64,000 nucleotides of DNA from Mycobacterium celatum (GTDB lineage Bacteria > Actinomycetota > Actinomycetes > Mycobacteriales > Mycobacteriaceae): positions 62,001-126,000 of the forward strand of contig NZ_LQOM01000020.1 in assembly GCF_002101595.1 (NCBI RefSeq). Direction: 5' to 3'. Positions 25,997 to 35,170 of this stretch are shown in pieces. The notes below the pieces were generated by a model. That model saw nothing but the letters and a program-made list of their open reading frames with translations, searched no databases and was not told the DNA's origin. A program made the translations under genes and the position numbers. Positions within the stretch are counted from its first letter, which is position 1, and each line of letters starts with the position of its first letter.

Positions 25997-26827
25997 GTGA
26001 GCACCGCCGACGATGTCGTCACAGACGCGGTGCTGTACGAAAAGACACCAACCGGTGTCGCCGTCCTGACTCTCAACCGCCCGGACCGCCTGAACACCTG
26101 GGGCGGCGACATTGCCACGGCGTTCTACGCCGGCCTGGACCGCGCCGAGGCCGACCCGGAAATCCGGGTGATCGTGGTGACCGGTCGCGGCAAGGCGTTC
26201 TGCGCCGGCGCCAACCTGGGGTCGACGGCAACGGTGGGCGAGTCGCTGGGGAACGGCGAGCAGCGTGATCTGTCGGAGTTGGTGGGAGACCGGCAACCGT
26301 ACTTCCTGACCACGCTGAGTAAGCCGGTGATTGCCGCCGTCAACGGCTCCTGCGTCGGTATCGGGCTCACCCAGGCGCTGATGTGCGACGTCCGATTCGC
26401 CGCTGCCGGAGCCAAATTCGCCGCGTCGTTCGCACGGCGTGGGCTGATCGCCGAGTACGGCATTTCGTGGATACTGCCGCGGCTGGCCGGCTGGGCGGCT
26501 GCCCTCGACCTGTTGTTGAGCGGCCGGACGTTCCTGGCGGAGGAGGCGGCCGAGTTGGGCCTGGTCAAGCAAGTCGTCGCCCCGGAGAACCTGATGCGGC
26601 GCACCATGGACTACGCCGAGGACGTCGCCCGCAACTGCTCGCCGGCATCGATGGCCGTCATCAAGCGCCAGGCCTACGGTGATGCCATGCGCGACGTCGT
26701 CGAGGCCAGCGCCCGGGCCGAAACCCTTCTGCAGGAATCGCTGCAGCGTCCGGATGTCATCGAAGGAATCACAAGCTTCTTGGAAAAACGGAGCCCCAAT
26801 TTTCCCGGGCTGAAAGGATCATCATGA
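25997..26827 (+). CDS. Enoyl-CoA hydratase/isomerase-family protein (crotonase)
   Basis: This 276-residue crotonase begins a six-gene operon. Oxyanion segments are FCAGANLGSTATVG and GSCVGIGLTQALMCD. The second region ARRGLIAEYGISWILPRL is characteristic of a common mycobacterial crotonase group; the Glu in GLIAEYG is a possible catalytic residue, while the first position is Thr-Gln in IGLTQAL. The start is a GTG with CAGGAG seven bases upstream. Its stop overlaps the amidohydrolase start (ATGA). Confidence 0.9.
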   Translation: MSTADDVVTDAVLYEKTPTGVAVLTLNRPDRLNTWGGDIATAFYAGLDRAEADPEIRVIVVTGRGKAFCAGANLGSTATVGESLGNGEQRDLSELVGDRQPYFLTTLSKPVIAAVNGSCVGIGLTQALMCDVRFAAAGAKFAASFARRGLIAEYGISWILPRLAGWAAALDLLLSGRTFLAEEAAELGLVKQVVAPENLMRRTMDYAEDVARNCSPASMAVIKRQAYGDAMRDVVEASARAETLLQESLQRPDVIEGITSFLEKRSPNFPGLKGSS

Positions 26828-28026
26828 CGAACTTGGGCTTTCAGGCGATCGACGTCGACAACCATTACTACGAGCCGCTGGACGCGTTCACCCGCCACCT
26901 GGACAAGAAGTTCAAGCGCCGCGGCGTGCAGATGCTCAGCGACGGCAAGCGCACCTGGGCGGTGATCGGGGACCGCGTCAACCACTTCATCCCCAACCCC
27001 ACCTTCGACCCGATCATCGTGCCGGGCTGTCTGGATTTGTTGTTCCGCGGCGAAATTCCCGAAGGCGTCGACCCGGCGTCACTGATGAAGGTCGAGCGGC
27101 TGGCGGATCACCCCGAGTACCAGAACCGCGACGCACGCATCCGGGTGATGGACACCCAGGGCATCGAAACCGTGTTCATGCTGCCGACATTCGCATGCGG
27201 CGTCGAGGAGGCGCTCAAACACGACATCGACGCGACGATGGCGTCGGTGCACGCGTTCAACCTGTGGCTCGACGAGGACTGGGGTTTCGACCGGCCCGAC
27301 CACCGAATCATTGCGGCGCCGATCATCTCACTCGCCGACCCCGCCAAGGCGCTCGACGAGGTCGAGTTCGTGCTGTCGCGCGGCGCCAAACTGGTGCTGG
27401 TCCGGCCGGCGCCGGTGCCCGGCGAGGTCAAACCGCGATCGCTGGGTGACCGCAGCCACGACCCGGTGTGGGCCCGGCTGGCTGAGGCGGGCGTTCCGGT
27501 GGGATTCCATTTGAGCGACAGCGGTTATCTGCACATCGCGGCGATGTGGGGCGGCAAGTCGACGTTCGAGGGGTTCGGCGAGAAGGATCCGCTGGACACC
27601 GTGCTCCTCGACGACCGCGCCATCCACGACACGATGGCCTCGATGATCGTGCACGGTGTGTTCACCCGGCATCCCAAACTGCGGGTGGTCAGCATCGAAA
27701 ACGGCTCGTACTTCGTCTATCGACTGGTCAAGCGACTGAAGAAGGCGGCCAACAACTATCCGCGGCTATTCCCCGAAGACCCGGTGGAGCAGCTGAAGAA
27801 CAACGTCTGGATCGCGCCCTATTACGAGGACGATTTACCGGCGCTGGCCGAGATCATCGGTGTCGACAAGATCCTGTTCGGGTCGGACTGGCCGCACGGC
27901 GAAGGCCTGGAGAACCCGGTGGCGTTCACCGAGGAACTCGCCGGCTTCAGCGAGGCCGATATCCGAAAGATCATGCGCGACAACGCATTGGATCTGCTTG
28001 GGCTCAAGGTGGGATCGGCGGCCTAA
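26824..28026 (+). CDS. Amidohydrolase-family (amidohydrolase 2) metalloenzyme
   Basis: This 400-residue TIM-barrel hydrolase or decarboxylase has the N-terminal metal motif DVDNHYYEP (Asp12, His14), a barrel His in VGFHLSDSG near residue 222, and the C-terminal FGSDWPHGEG with the metal Asp near 355. It overlaps the upstream crotonase by four bases and is followed three bases later by a FadD-type ligase. The paralogue ending at 60137 shares the same three motifs and the VLVRPAPVPG segment, so both probably act on similar substrates. Possible roles are cleavage of a ring beta-diketone or decarboxylation; neither can be decided from sequence. Confidence 0.9.
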   Translation: MTNLGFQAIDVDNHYYEPLDAFTRHLDKKFKRRGVQMLSDGKRTWAVIGDRVNHFIPNPTFDPIIVPGCLDLLFRGEIPEGVDPASLMKVERLADHPEYQNRDARIRVMDTQGIETVFMLPTFACGVEEALKHDIDATMASVHAFNLWLDEDWGFDRPDHRIIAAPIISLADPAKALDEVEFVLSRGAKLVLVRPAPVPGEVKPRSLGDRSHDPVWARLAEAGVPVGFHLSDSGYLHIAAMWGGKSTFEGFGEKDPLDTVLLDDRAIHDTMASMIVHGVFTRHPKLRVVSIENGSYFVYRLVKRLKKAANNYPRLFPEDPVEQLKNNVWIAPYYEDDLPALAEIIGVDKILFGSDWPHGEGLENPVAFTEELAGFSEADIRKIMRDNALDLLGLKVGSAA

Positions 28027-28029
28027 GCG

Positions 28030-29649
28030 GTGCCCGAGTGGACCATAGGCGCGGTTCTCGACGCAATCGCCGACGTCATTCCCGAGCGCACGATGACGGT
28101 GTGCGGCCACCGTCGCAGCACTTTCGGACAGGCCGCCGACCGAACCCGTCGGCTGGCAAACTTTCTGGCGGGCAACGGCTTCGGGGCGCATCGCGAGCGG
28201 TACAGCCTCGAGCGCTGGGAGTGCGGTCAGGATCGGGTAGCACTGGTCATGCACAACGACCTATACCCCGACATGGTGGTCGGTTGCCTGAAGGCACGCA
28301 CTGTTCCGGTGAACGTCAACTACAACTACACGCCGCGTGAAGTCCTCGAACTGTTCGACTACATCCGACCGAGGGCAGTCATCTACCACCGGTCGTTGGG
28401 CACGAAGTTCGCCGAGGTGTTCGGTGATACCGACCTGTTGGTGTCCGTCGACGATGGCAGCGCGGCGCCCGAGTTGCCCGGCGCTGTCCGGCTGGATGAC
28501 GCACTGGCGCAAGGGGTTACCGACCAGCCCGTGACGCCGTCGCCGGACGACGTGGTGATGATCTGCACGGGAGGCACCACGGGCCGCCCCAAGGGTGTGC
28601 TGTGGCGGCAGTCTGATATCTACGTGTCGTCGATGGTGGGCGCCGACCACGAGTCGGTCGCCGAGATCCAGGACAAGGTACGCGGGCCGGCCGGGCCTCC
28701 GTGGTTTGCGGTGTCCCCCTTGATGCATGCGGCCGGAATGTGGACGGCGTTCTCGGCGATCATGCATGGCATCCCGGTCGTGCTGTACGACACCAGCAAG
28801 CAGCTCGACCCGCGGCTGGTGTGGCAGACCGCCGAACGCGAGAAGGTCGGCATGATGACGATGGTCGGCGACGCCTACGCCGCGCCACTGGTCGAGGAAC
28901 TTCAGCGGGGCAGCTACGACCTGCCGTCGCTGTCTGCGATCGGCACCGGCGGCGCCGCGACCAACCCCAAATACCAACGGGTGCTGCTGGAATCACTGCC
29001 GCAGATCACGCTGATCAACGGCTACGGGTCGTCGGAAACCGGAAACATGGGGTTCGGGCACAGTCAGCGCGGCACGCGGACCGAGACCTTCACACTTCGC
29101 GAGGGTGGGTTGATCCTGTCCGAGGACTGCACGCGGTTCCTACGGCCCGGTGACCGGGAGGTCGGCTGGGTGGCCAGGACGGGCCGGATTCCGCTCGGCT
29201 ACTTCGATGATCCGGACGCCACCCGCAGGACCTTTCCGGTGGTCGACGGCCGGCGAGTGGTGATCTCCGGGGATCGGGCCCGCTTTGAGGACGACGGCAC
29301 GCTGCGGTTGTTCGGCCGTGATTCGTTGGTGGTCAATACCGGCGGCGAGAAGGTGTTCGTCGAAGAGGTCGAAGAAGTTCTGCGGGCGCACCCGGCCGTC
29401 GCCGACGCATTGGTGGTGGGGCGGCCGAGCGAGCGCTGGGGCGAAGAACTCGTCGCGCTCGTCGCAGTGCGGAATGGCGCCGACCCGGAGCGTGACCCGC
29501 TGCACGCGCATTGCACGACGCAGCTGGCGCGGTTCAAGGCTCCCAAGGAGTTCATCTTCGTTGAGCAGGTTCGTCGCCTGGGCAACGGCAAACCCGATTA
29601 CCGGTGGGCGAAACGTCAAGTGACAGAAAAGGCGCCGATGTCGACATGA
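28030..29649 (+). CDS. Acyl-CoA synthetase, FadD19-like
   Basis: This 539-residue adenylate-forming ligase has loop MICTGGTTGRPKGVLWRQ, motif GYGSSETG, and C-terminal Lys in LGNGKPDYRWAKR. The TGGTTGxPKGVLWRQ form of the loop and the RSTFGQAADRTRRLANFL N-terminal block are typical of the mycobacterial sterol side-chain ligase group (FadD19/FadD17), judged from memory. The start is a GTG. The following amidohydrolase start overlaps its stop (ATGA). It would activate a branched or alicyclic carboxylic acid and supply the acyl-CoA to the dehydrogenase pair at 30482-32714. Confidence 0.92.
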   Translation: MPEWTIGAVLDAIADVIPERTMTVCGHRRSTFGQAADRTRRLANFLAGNGFGAHRERYSLERWECGQDRVALVMHNDLYPDMVVGCLKARTVPVNVNYNYTPREVLELFDYIRPRAVIYHRSLGTKFAEVFGDTDLLVSVDDGSAAPELPGAVRLDDALAQGVTDQPVTPSPDDVVMICTGGTTGRPKGVLWRQSDIYVSSMVGADHESVAEIQDKVRGPAGPPWFAVSPLMHAAGMWTAFSAIMHGIPVVLYDTSKQLDPRLVWQTAEREKVGMMTMVGDAYAAPLVEELQRGSYDLPSLSAIGTGGAATNPKYQRVLLESLPQITLINGYGSSETGNMGFGHSQRGTRTETFTLREGGLILSEDCTRFLRPGDREVGWVARTGRIPLGYFDDPDATRRTFPVVDGRRVVISGDRARFEDDGTLRLFGRDSLVVNTGGEKVFVEEVEEVLRAHPAVADALVVGRPSERWGEELVALVAVRNGADPERDPLHAHCTTQLARFKAPKEFIFVEQVRRLGNGKPDYRWAKRQVTEKAPMST

Positions 29650-30479
29650 AAGCGATCGATTGTCTGGTCAATGTGCATTTCGGCGAAAGCGAGAAGCAGC
29701 CCAGCTGGATGCTCAAGGTCCGCGACGACTACTTCAAGGGCCCGAAGTCGATGTTCGAACCGGTCGATCTGGCCGAGCTGCTCGACGAGATGGACGAACA
29801 GGGCGTGCAGAAGGCCATCCTGATGGATTCACTGGCTAATCCGTCGGTGACTGCACGCAAATTCGTTGCGGCCCAGCCGGATCGTTTCGCCTTGGCCATG
29901 GGCGGTGTCAACCTGCTGCGGCCGATCCCGTCGTTGCGGGAGTTGAGCGCCATCGTGAACGACCTGCCGGTTGCGTATGCCGCTGTGGGGCCGAGCTTTT
30001 GGGGCGACGGTCAGTACCCGCCCAGCGACGCTGTCTACTATCCGCTCTATACCAAATGCGCCGAACTCGGCCTACCGCTGTGCATCAACACCGGGATCCC
30101 CGGTCCGCCGATCCCCGGTGAAGTGCAGCATCCCATGCACCTCGACCGGGTGTGCGTGCGCTTTCCCGAACTCAAGCTGTGCATGATCCACGGCGCCGAC
30201 CCCTGGTGGGACGTCGCGATCCGGCTGCTGATCAAGTACCGCAACCTGCGACTGATGACGTCGGCGTGGTCGCCCAAGCGGCTACCGGAAAGCCTGCTGC
30301 ACTACATGCGCACCCGCGGCCAGAACAAGGTGATCTTCGCCTCGGACTGGCCGGTGCTGCCGATGCGCCGCGTCGTGCCCGAAGCGCGTGCACTGGATCT
30401 GCCGGCCGAGGTGCTCGACAACTATCTGTACAACAACGCCCAGGAGTTCTTCTTCGGCGACCGGGAACAGGAGCAGTGA
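29646..30479 (+). CDS. Amidohydrolase-family protein (short form)
   Basis: This 277-residue amidohydrolase is shorter than the others here. It begins at the ATG at 29646, overlapping the ligase stop; the longer frame is part of the ligase tail. Motifs are AIDCLVNVHFGE at the N terminus, where the usual DxH pattern is replaced by a lone His, then CINTGIPGPP, MIHGADPWWD with a His and Asp near residue 178, and FASDWPVLPM near residue 232. The altered first motif suggests a one-metal site like that in ACMSD-type decarboxylases, or loss of one metal ligand. Function is uncertain. Confidence 0.88.
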   Translation: MKAIDCLVNVHFGESEKQPSWMLKVRDDYFKGPKSMFEPVDLAELLDEMDEQGVQKAILMDSLANPSVTARKFVAAQPDRFALAMGGVNLLRPIPSLRELSAIVNDLPVAYAAVGPSFWGDGQYPPSDAVYYPLYTKCAELGLPLCINTGIPGPPIPGEVQHPMHLDRVCVRFPELKLCMIHGADPWWDVAIRLLIKYRNLRLMTSAWSPKRLPESLLHYMRTRGQNKVIFASDWPVLPMRRVVPEARALDLPAEVLDNYLYNNAQEFFFGDREQEQ

Positions 30480-30481
30480 CG

Positions 30482-31516
30482 ATGGACCGCTTCGAGGTGC
30501 GCAGGCTGGACTACAGTCTCACCGAAGATCACGAGGCCTTGCAGGCCGCATATCGGGATTTCTTCAAGACCCACTGCCCGATCGAGACCGTCCGTGCCGC
30601 AGAGGAATCCGGCTTCGACAAGAACCTGTGGGAACGGCTGTGCGCGATGGGGGCCACGACGATGGCCCTGCCGGAATCCGCCGGCGGCGATGGGGCGACG
30701 CTGGTCGACCTCACGCTGGTGGCCGAGGAAATCGGCCGGTCGCTGGCGCCGGTCCCGTGGATCGACCATGTTTGCGCCGCCCGGTTGCTCGCGCGGCTGG
30801 GAGCGGTGGATGCCGACGTCGTCAACGGCACACAGCTGGCCGCGCTGGACCCGCAAGTCGACAGTGCCGTGGGACCCAGGTTGATCCCGACCGGGTCGAT
30901 CGCCGACCAGGTGATCCTGCGCGACGGCCAGGACATCGTGCGTTTGACGTTCGCCACCCGACCGGCGAAGGTCGACAACATCGGCCGGCTTCCGATGGCC
31001 TGGGTCGATCCGGCCACCGCGGACACCCGCACTGTGCTGGCCACCGGTACCGATGCGACGGCGAATTACCGTCGCGCACTTGACGAGTGGCGGCTGTTGA
31101 CCGCCGCGGCGTTGGCCGGACTGGTCGAAGAGACCATGAACATCGCCGCGGAATTCTCCAAATCCCGTTACACGCTGGGCGTGCCGATCTCGACCCTGCA
31201 GGCCATTTCGCATCCGCTGGCGAACATGGCGATCACCGTGCAGGGCGGTCGCAACCTCGCGCGCCGCGCGGCGTGGTTCCTGGACAACGAACCCGACGAG
31301 CGGCCCGAGTTGGCGCCGTCGGCGTTCGTGTTCATGGCAGAGGAGGCCGCCAAAGCGGCGACGATGGCGGTGCACATCCAGGGCGGCCTGGGAGTTTCGG
31401 CCGAGGCGGCCGCGACGGCGTATCTGGTGCGAGCCAGGGGATGGCCGCTGGCCGGGGGCGACCCAGGCGCCAGCGCATGCCAGATCGCCGAAATCGTAGC
31501 GGCGCGGGAAAGCTAG
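30482..31516 (+). CDS. Acyl-CoA dehydrogenase, small subunit type
   Basis: This 344-residue acyl-CoA dehydrogenase-fold protein is shorter and more divergent than its neighbour. The middle beta domain is reduced and the usual (F/L)xMTExxxGSD block is absent. The C-terminal domain keeps HIQGGLGVSAEAAAT but not a catalytic Glu at the usual place. In mycobacteria such proteins pair with a full-length partner to form alpha2-beta2 dehydrogenases with a widened pocket (the FadE28-FadE29 type). The partner gene follows ten bases downstream. The start is the ATG at 30482; a larger open frame is a shadow of the preceding gene. Confidence 0.88.
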   Translation: MDRFEVRRLDYSLTEDHEALQAAYRDFFKTHCPIETVRAAEESGFDKNLWERLCAMGATTMALPESAGGDGATLVDLTLVAEEIGRSLAPVPWIDHVCAARLLARLGAVDADVVNGTQLAALDPQVDSAVGPRLIPTGSIADQVILRDGQDIVRLTFATRPAKVDNIGRLPMAWVDPATADTRTVLATGTDATANYRRALDEWRLLTAAALAGLVEETMNIAAEFSKSRYTLGVPISTLQAISHPLANMAITVQGGRNLARRAAWFLDNEPDERPELAPSAFVFMAEEAAKAATMAVHIQGGLGVSAEAAATAYLVRARGWPLAGGDPGASACQIAEIVAARES

Positions 31517-31526
31517 GAGGCTATCG

Positions 31527-32714
31527 ATGGATTTCTCCAAGGTCGACTTGTCCGACGAGGACAAAGCCTTCCTCGACGAAGCGCGCGAGTTTCTGGCCAC
31601 CCACGTCACCGAGGATGTCAAACGCCGTGACCGCGAGACCGGCGACAACTTCGACGAGGGAGTGCATTTGGCGCTGGGCGCCGCGGGCTATCTGGAAGCT
31701 GAGTGGAAGCCGGAATCCGAGGGCGGTTTTTCTCGAGTACGCCGTCGCATCTGGGAGCTGGAGAAGCGCCGCGCACATGTGCCCTGGGTGACTTGGGGCA
31801 CGACCGCGATGGTGGCGCGATCGGTGGCGAAGTTCGGCTCGAAGGAGTTGCAGGACGAGGTGCTGCCCGGCGTCTTCAGCGGGCACGTCCGACTGTGCCT
31901 GGGCTACACCGAACCGGAGGGCGGCTCCGACGTGGCGACCTGCAAGACGCGCGCGGTGCGGGAGGCGGATGGATCTAGCTGGGTCATTAATGGCTCCAAG
32001 ATGTTCACCACCGGCGCACACAACTGCCAATACGTTTTCCTGATCACCAACACCGACCCCGATGCGCCCAAGCACCAGAGCCTGACGATGTTTCTGGTTC
32101 CGCTTAATTCGCCCGGCATCGAAATCCAGGGCATCCGCACGATCGACGGCGACCGCACCAACATCGTCTACTACAGCGACGTCCGCGTCGACGACAAGTA
32201 CCGGCTCGGCGAGGTCAACCAGGGCTGGACGGTGTTGCGTGAGCCCCTCAACGTCGAGCACGGTGCCGTCGCCGCCGCGCCCGATGGGCTGCAGGACACC
32301 TCGATCATGATGCACCAGGCCGGGTTCATGGCCGAGGCGGTCGATAAGGCGGCGGCGCGGGTGGGGCAGCCGGATGCCAGTGGCCGCCGGTTGATCGACG
32401 ACGGCTCCGTGGCATATCGGTTGGGCCGCAGCGTAGCCCGGATGGAAGCGGCGCTGTCCACCCCTAGCATCTTCGGCCGCGTCGCGCTCGCTCAGACCAT
32501 GCGCGACATCTCGCCGGACCTGATGGACATCCAGGGCGCCGCGTCGGCGCTACCGCTCGGCACGGACGGGGCCAGCGACGACGGCGCATCCGAATACGTC
32601 TACCGGTTTGCGCCGCTGGTTGGCATCTACGGCGGAACGCTTGAGGTGTTCCGCAACATGATCGCCCAGTATGTGCTGGGCCTGGGCAAGCCAGCCTACT
32701 CCAAGCCCAAGTAG
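31527..32714 (+). CDS. Acyl-CoA dehydrogenase, large subunit type
   Basis: This 395-residue dehydrogenase has the FAD and substrate block LGYTEPEGGSDVATCKT near residue 130 and MFTTGAHNCQ. The C-terminal block is YGGTLEVFRNMIAQYVLG, where the Glu of GTLE aligns with the GTSE motif of other members. The insertion around residues 245-270 (AVAAAPDGLQDTSIMMHQ) is typical of partners in heteromeric sterol-type dehydrogenases. It should work with the small subunit encoded just upstream. The gene ends the six-gene operon, and its stop is immediately followed by a long palindrome. Confidence 0.9.
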   Translation: MDFSKVDLSDEDKAFLDEAREFLATHVTEDVKRRDRETGDNFDEGVHLALGAAGYLEAEWKPESEGGFSRVRRRIWELEKRRAHVPWVTWGTTAMVARSVAKFGSKELQDEVLPGVFSGHVRLCLGYTEPEGGSDVATCKTRAVREADGSSWVINGSKMFTTGAHNCQYVFLITNTDPDAPKHQSLTMFLVPLNSPGIEIQGIRTIDGDRTNIVYYSDVRVDDKYRLGEVNQGWTVLREPLNVEHGAVAAAPDGLQDTSIMMHQAGFMAEAVDKAAARVGQPDASGRRLIDDGSVAYRLGRSVARMEAALSTPSIFGRVALAQTMRDISPDLMDIQGAASALPLGTDGASDDGASEYVYRFAPLVGIYGGTLEVFRNMIAQYVLGLGKPAYSKPK

Positions 32715-32777
32715 CGCGAGCGTGCGTGTTCCCGGCCGACACTCCGTGTCGAAGGCCGGGAACACGCACGTTCGCGC
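32714..32777. terminator. Long palindromic element between convergent operons (copy 1)
   Basis: Arms at 32714-32737 and 32754-32777 pair at 23 of 24 positions. The 16-base centre holds a second small hairpin, GACAC-TCC-GTGTC. It starts at the last base of the upstream stop codon and ends 16 bp before the convergent thiolase stop. A related element with the same core (GCGAGCGTGCG...) is at 44452-44517, also between convergent genes. It likely acts as a bidirectional terminator and belongs to a dispersed mycobacterial palindrome family. Confidence 0.75.
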
Positions 32778-32792
32778 CACAAGTTGCTCGCG

Positions 32793-33938
32793 CTAAGTGG
32801 TCAGCACCGTCGCGGCGGCGGTGCCGGGCGCGCCGTAGAGCTGCGCGAACCCGACGCTCGGCTTGCCGGCCACCTGCCGATCGCCCGCCTCGCCGCGCAG
32901 TTGCCGCACCAGCTCGTGGATTTGGCGCAGACCTGATGCTCCGATCGGTTCGCCATTGGCAATCAGCCCGCCGTCGGTATTGACCGGCATGGCGCCCGTG
33001 ATCTCGGTGGCGCCGTCGGCCAATAGCTTTTCCTGATCGCCGTCGGCGCAAAAGCCGCATTCGGCCATGTGGATGATCTCCGCGCCCGCATCGGTGTCCT
33101 GGAGCTGGATGACGTCAACGTCTTCCGGTGCGACGCCGGCCTTTTCGAACGCAGCCTTGGCGGCGTAGACGGTCGGCGATACGTCCTCGTCGACCGGCGC
33201 GAACGTGGTGTTCACTTCGTAGGCGCCGTAGCTGCGGGTGCGCACCTCGACGGCCCGCAGAAAGACCGGCTTGGACGTGTAGCGGTGCGCGATGTCCGCG
33301 CGGCACATGACCACGGCGGCAGCGCCCTCGTCGGGCGCGCAGAACATGTACTGGGTCAGCGGATAGTTCAACACCGCCGAACCCAGGATCTCCTCCTCGG
33401 AGAGCGGCTTACGGCGGAATGCATTCGGGTTGCGTGCGCCGTTACGGAAATTCTTGGCTGCCACCTTGGCCAGGGTCTGCTGCGAGATGTTGTGGTCGTG
33501 CAGGTAGCGGTTGGCCTTCATGCCGAAGAACTTGGTGGTGAGGTACTGCCCGTTCTCCGCATACCAGCGCGGCATGCCCACCAGAGCGGGATCCTCGGTG
33601 AAGGCGCCGCGCGGATGCTTGTCCAGCCCGACCGCGATCCCGATGTCGTAGTCGCCTAGCCGGATTCCGTCGGCGCAGGCCTTGGCGGCGCTAGCGGCCG
33701 TCGCGCACGCATTGAACACGTTGGTGAACGGGATGCCCGACAACCCGACCATGCTCACGATCGCGTCGGGATTGGCCACCGTCCAGCTGCCGCCGGTAGC
33801 GGCCTGGATGTCCTTCCACTGCACACCAGCATCGGCGACCGCAGCGAAAATCGCGTCCACGCCCATCTGCATCGCCGACTTGCCCTCGAAGCGGCCGAAC
33901 GGGTGCAAACCCACCCCGATAATCGCAACTTGATTCAC
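32793..33938 (-). CDS. Thiolase-superfamily protein, Ltp/SCP2-thiolase type, non-canonical
   Basis: This 381-residue thiolase-fold protein has the nucleophile region [15 protein letters not shown] (Cys near residue 86). The usual His-containing block NEAFA is replaced by [17 protein letters not shown], and GHPxGxSG by [15 protein letters not shown], so the common catalytic His is missing. The C-terminal segment [12 protein letters not shown] contains a Tyr-Gly pair. This pattern resembles lipid-transfer aldolases such as Ltp2 that perform retro-aldol cleavage, though those need a DUF35 partner that is not seen here. The GTG start has GGAG upstream and overlaps the CaiB stop (GTGA). Confidence 0.85.
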   Translation of the reverse strand: MNQVAIIGVGLHPFGRFEGKSAMQMGVDAIFAAVADAGVQWKDIQAATGGSWTVANPDAIVSMVGLSGIPFTNVFNACATAASAAKACADGIRLGDYDIGIAVGLDKHPRGAFTEDPALVGMPRWYAENGQYLTTKFFGMKANRYLHDHNISQQTLAKVAAKNFRNGARNPNAFRRKPLSEEEILGSAVLNYPLTQYMFCAPDEGAAAVVMCRADIAHRYTSKPVFLRAVEVRTRSYGAYEVNTTFAPVDEDVSPTVYAAKAAFEKAGVAPEDVDVIQLQDTDAGAEIIHMAECGFCADGDQEKLLADGATEITGAMPVNTDGGLIANGEPIGASGLRQIHELVRQLRGEAGDRQVAGKPSVGFAQLYGAPGTAAATVLTT

Positions 33939-35161
33939 GCTATGGCTCCCGATTCCTTCAGCTCCGCGATGCGGTCCCAGTCCATCCCGAGTTCCATCAG
34001 CACGATCTCGGTGTGCTCCGAAGCCTGGGGGGCGCGGGTGGTGGCCAGCGGTTCGTGGTTGAACTGGACCGGCCCGCGCACGACATTGAACGGCGGCCCC
34101 CCGTCGGTGGCTTCGACTTCGACGATCATGTCGTTGGCAATGGCCTGTTCGTCCTCGGCGAGGTCGATCAGGCTCTGGCACGGCGCCCACTGACCCTTCA
34201 TCGTCTTCAGGTGCTCACGCCAATATGCAAAAGGCTTGGCCCCGAAGGCTTTTGCAATCAACTCGCCGGCCACGTCGGCGTTCTGCATCAACGGCAGCAC
34301 ATCGGCGAAGCGGGGATCGTCGGCCGCCTCGGGAATGCCGAGGTGTTCGAAGGTGTCCCGGATGTAGCCGGTCGGGCTGACGATGCACAAGTTGATGGTT
34401 CCGCCGTCGGAGGTTTGGTAGTTGCCCAGGAACGGGTTCACCGGTGAGCCACCGGACAGCGGCATGGAAGCGCGCATGGTCTCGCCGGTATCCATGCCCT
34501 GGGTCACGCTGGCACCGGCAGCCCACCACGCGGTACTCAACAGCGACACGTCGACATCGAGGGCTTTTCCCGTGCGTTCGCGGTGCAGCAGCGCGGCGGC
34601 GATGCCGCCGGCGATGTTCATGCCGCCGATCGAATCGCCGAAGGCCGGAATCCCTTGTGCCAGCGGTGCGCCGAGCTCAGGCGGCGTCAACGCGTGGCCG
34701 ATGCCGCTGCGGGTCCAAAACGCGGTGCCGTCGTAACCGCCGACGTCGCGCTGGGGACCCTTGTCGCCGTAGGCCGTGCCACGCGCGTAGATGATGTCCG
34801 GGTTGACCGCACGGATGTGTTCGACGTCGAACTGGTTCTTCTGCCGCGCTGCGGGCAGGTAGTTGGTCAGGAACACATCGGAGGTGCGGGCAAGCTCATG
34901 CAACACTTCCTGCCCGCCCGGGGTGGACAGGTCGATGCCGACGCTGCGCTTTCCCCGGTTGGGATGTTCGATTAGGGGATGCCGGTCGGGGTTGAGCTGG
35001 ACGCCGCCCATGTTGAGGAAGCCGCGCTGGGTGTCGCCACGCACCGGATGCTCGACCTTGATGACGTCGGCGCCCCAGTCGGCGAGGATCGCACCGGCGG
35101 CGGGGACGAACGTGAACTGCGCGACTTCCAGGACCCGGAAGCCCTCCATTACCTTGACCAT
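33935..35161 (-). CDS. CaiB/BaiF family CoA-transferase
   Basis: This 408-residue class III CoA-transferase has the N-terminal [20 protein letters not shown], then [18 protein letters not shown] and the catalytic Asp in AFGDSIGGM near residue 170. The block [11 protein letters not shown] is typical. All domains are intact. It lies between a P450 (nine bases upstream) and the Ltp-like protein (overlapping) in one operon driven from the operator at 36412-36430. The three-gene set suggests oxidation, CoA loading by transfer and carbon-carbon cleavage of one intermediate. Confidence 0.92.
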   Translation of the reverse strand: MVKVMEGFRVLEVAQFTFVPAAGAILADWGADVIKVEHPVRGDTQRGFLNMGGVQLNPDRHPLIEHPNRGKRSVGIDLSTPGGQEVLHELARTSDVFLTNYLPAARQKNQFDVEHIRAVNPDIIYARGTAYGDKGPQRDVGGYDGTAFWTRSGIGHALTPPELGAPLAQGIPAFGDSIGGMNIAGGIAAALLHRERTGKALDVDVSLLSTAWWAAGASVTQGMDTGETMRASMPLSGGSPVNPFLGNYQTSDGGTINLCIVSPTGYIRDTFEHLGIPEAADDPRFADVLPLMQNADVAGELIAKAFGAKPFAYWREHLKTMKGQWAPCQSLIDLAEDEQAIANDMIVEVEATDGGPPFNVVRGPVQFNHEPLATTRAPQASEHTEIVLMELGMDWDRIAELKESGAIA

Positions 35162-35170
35162 TTCCGAAAC

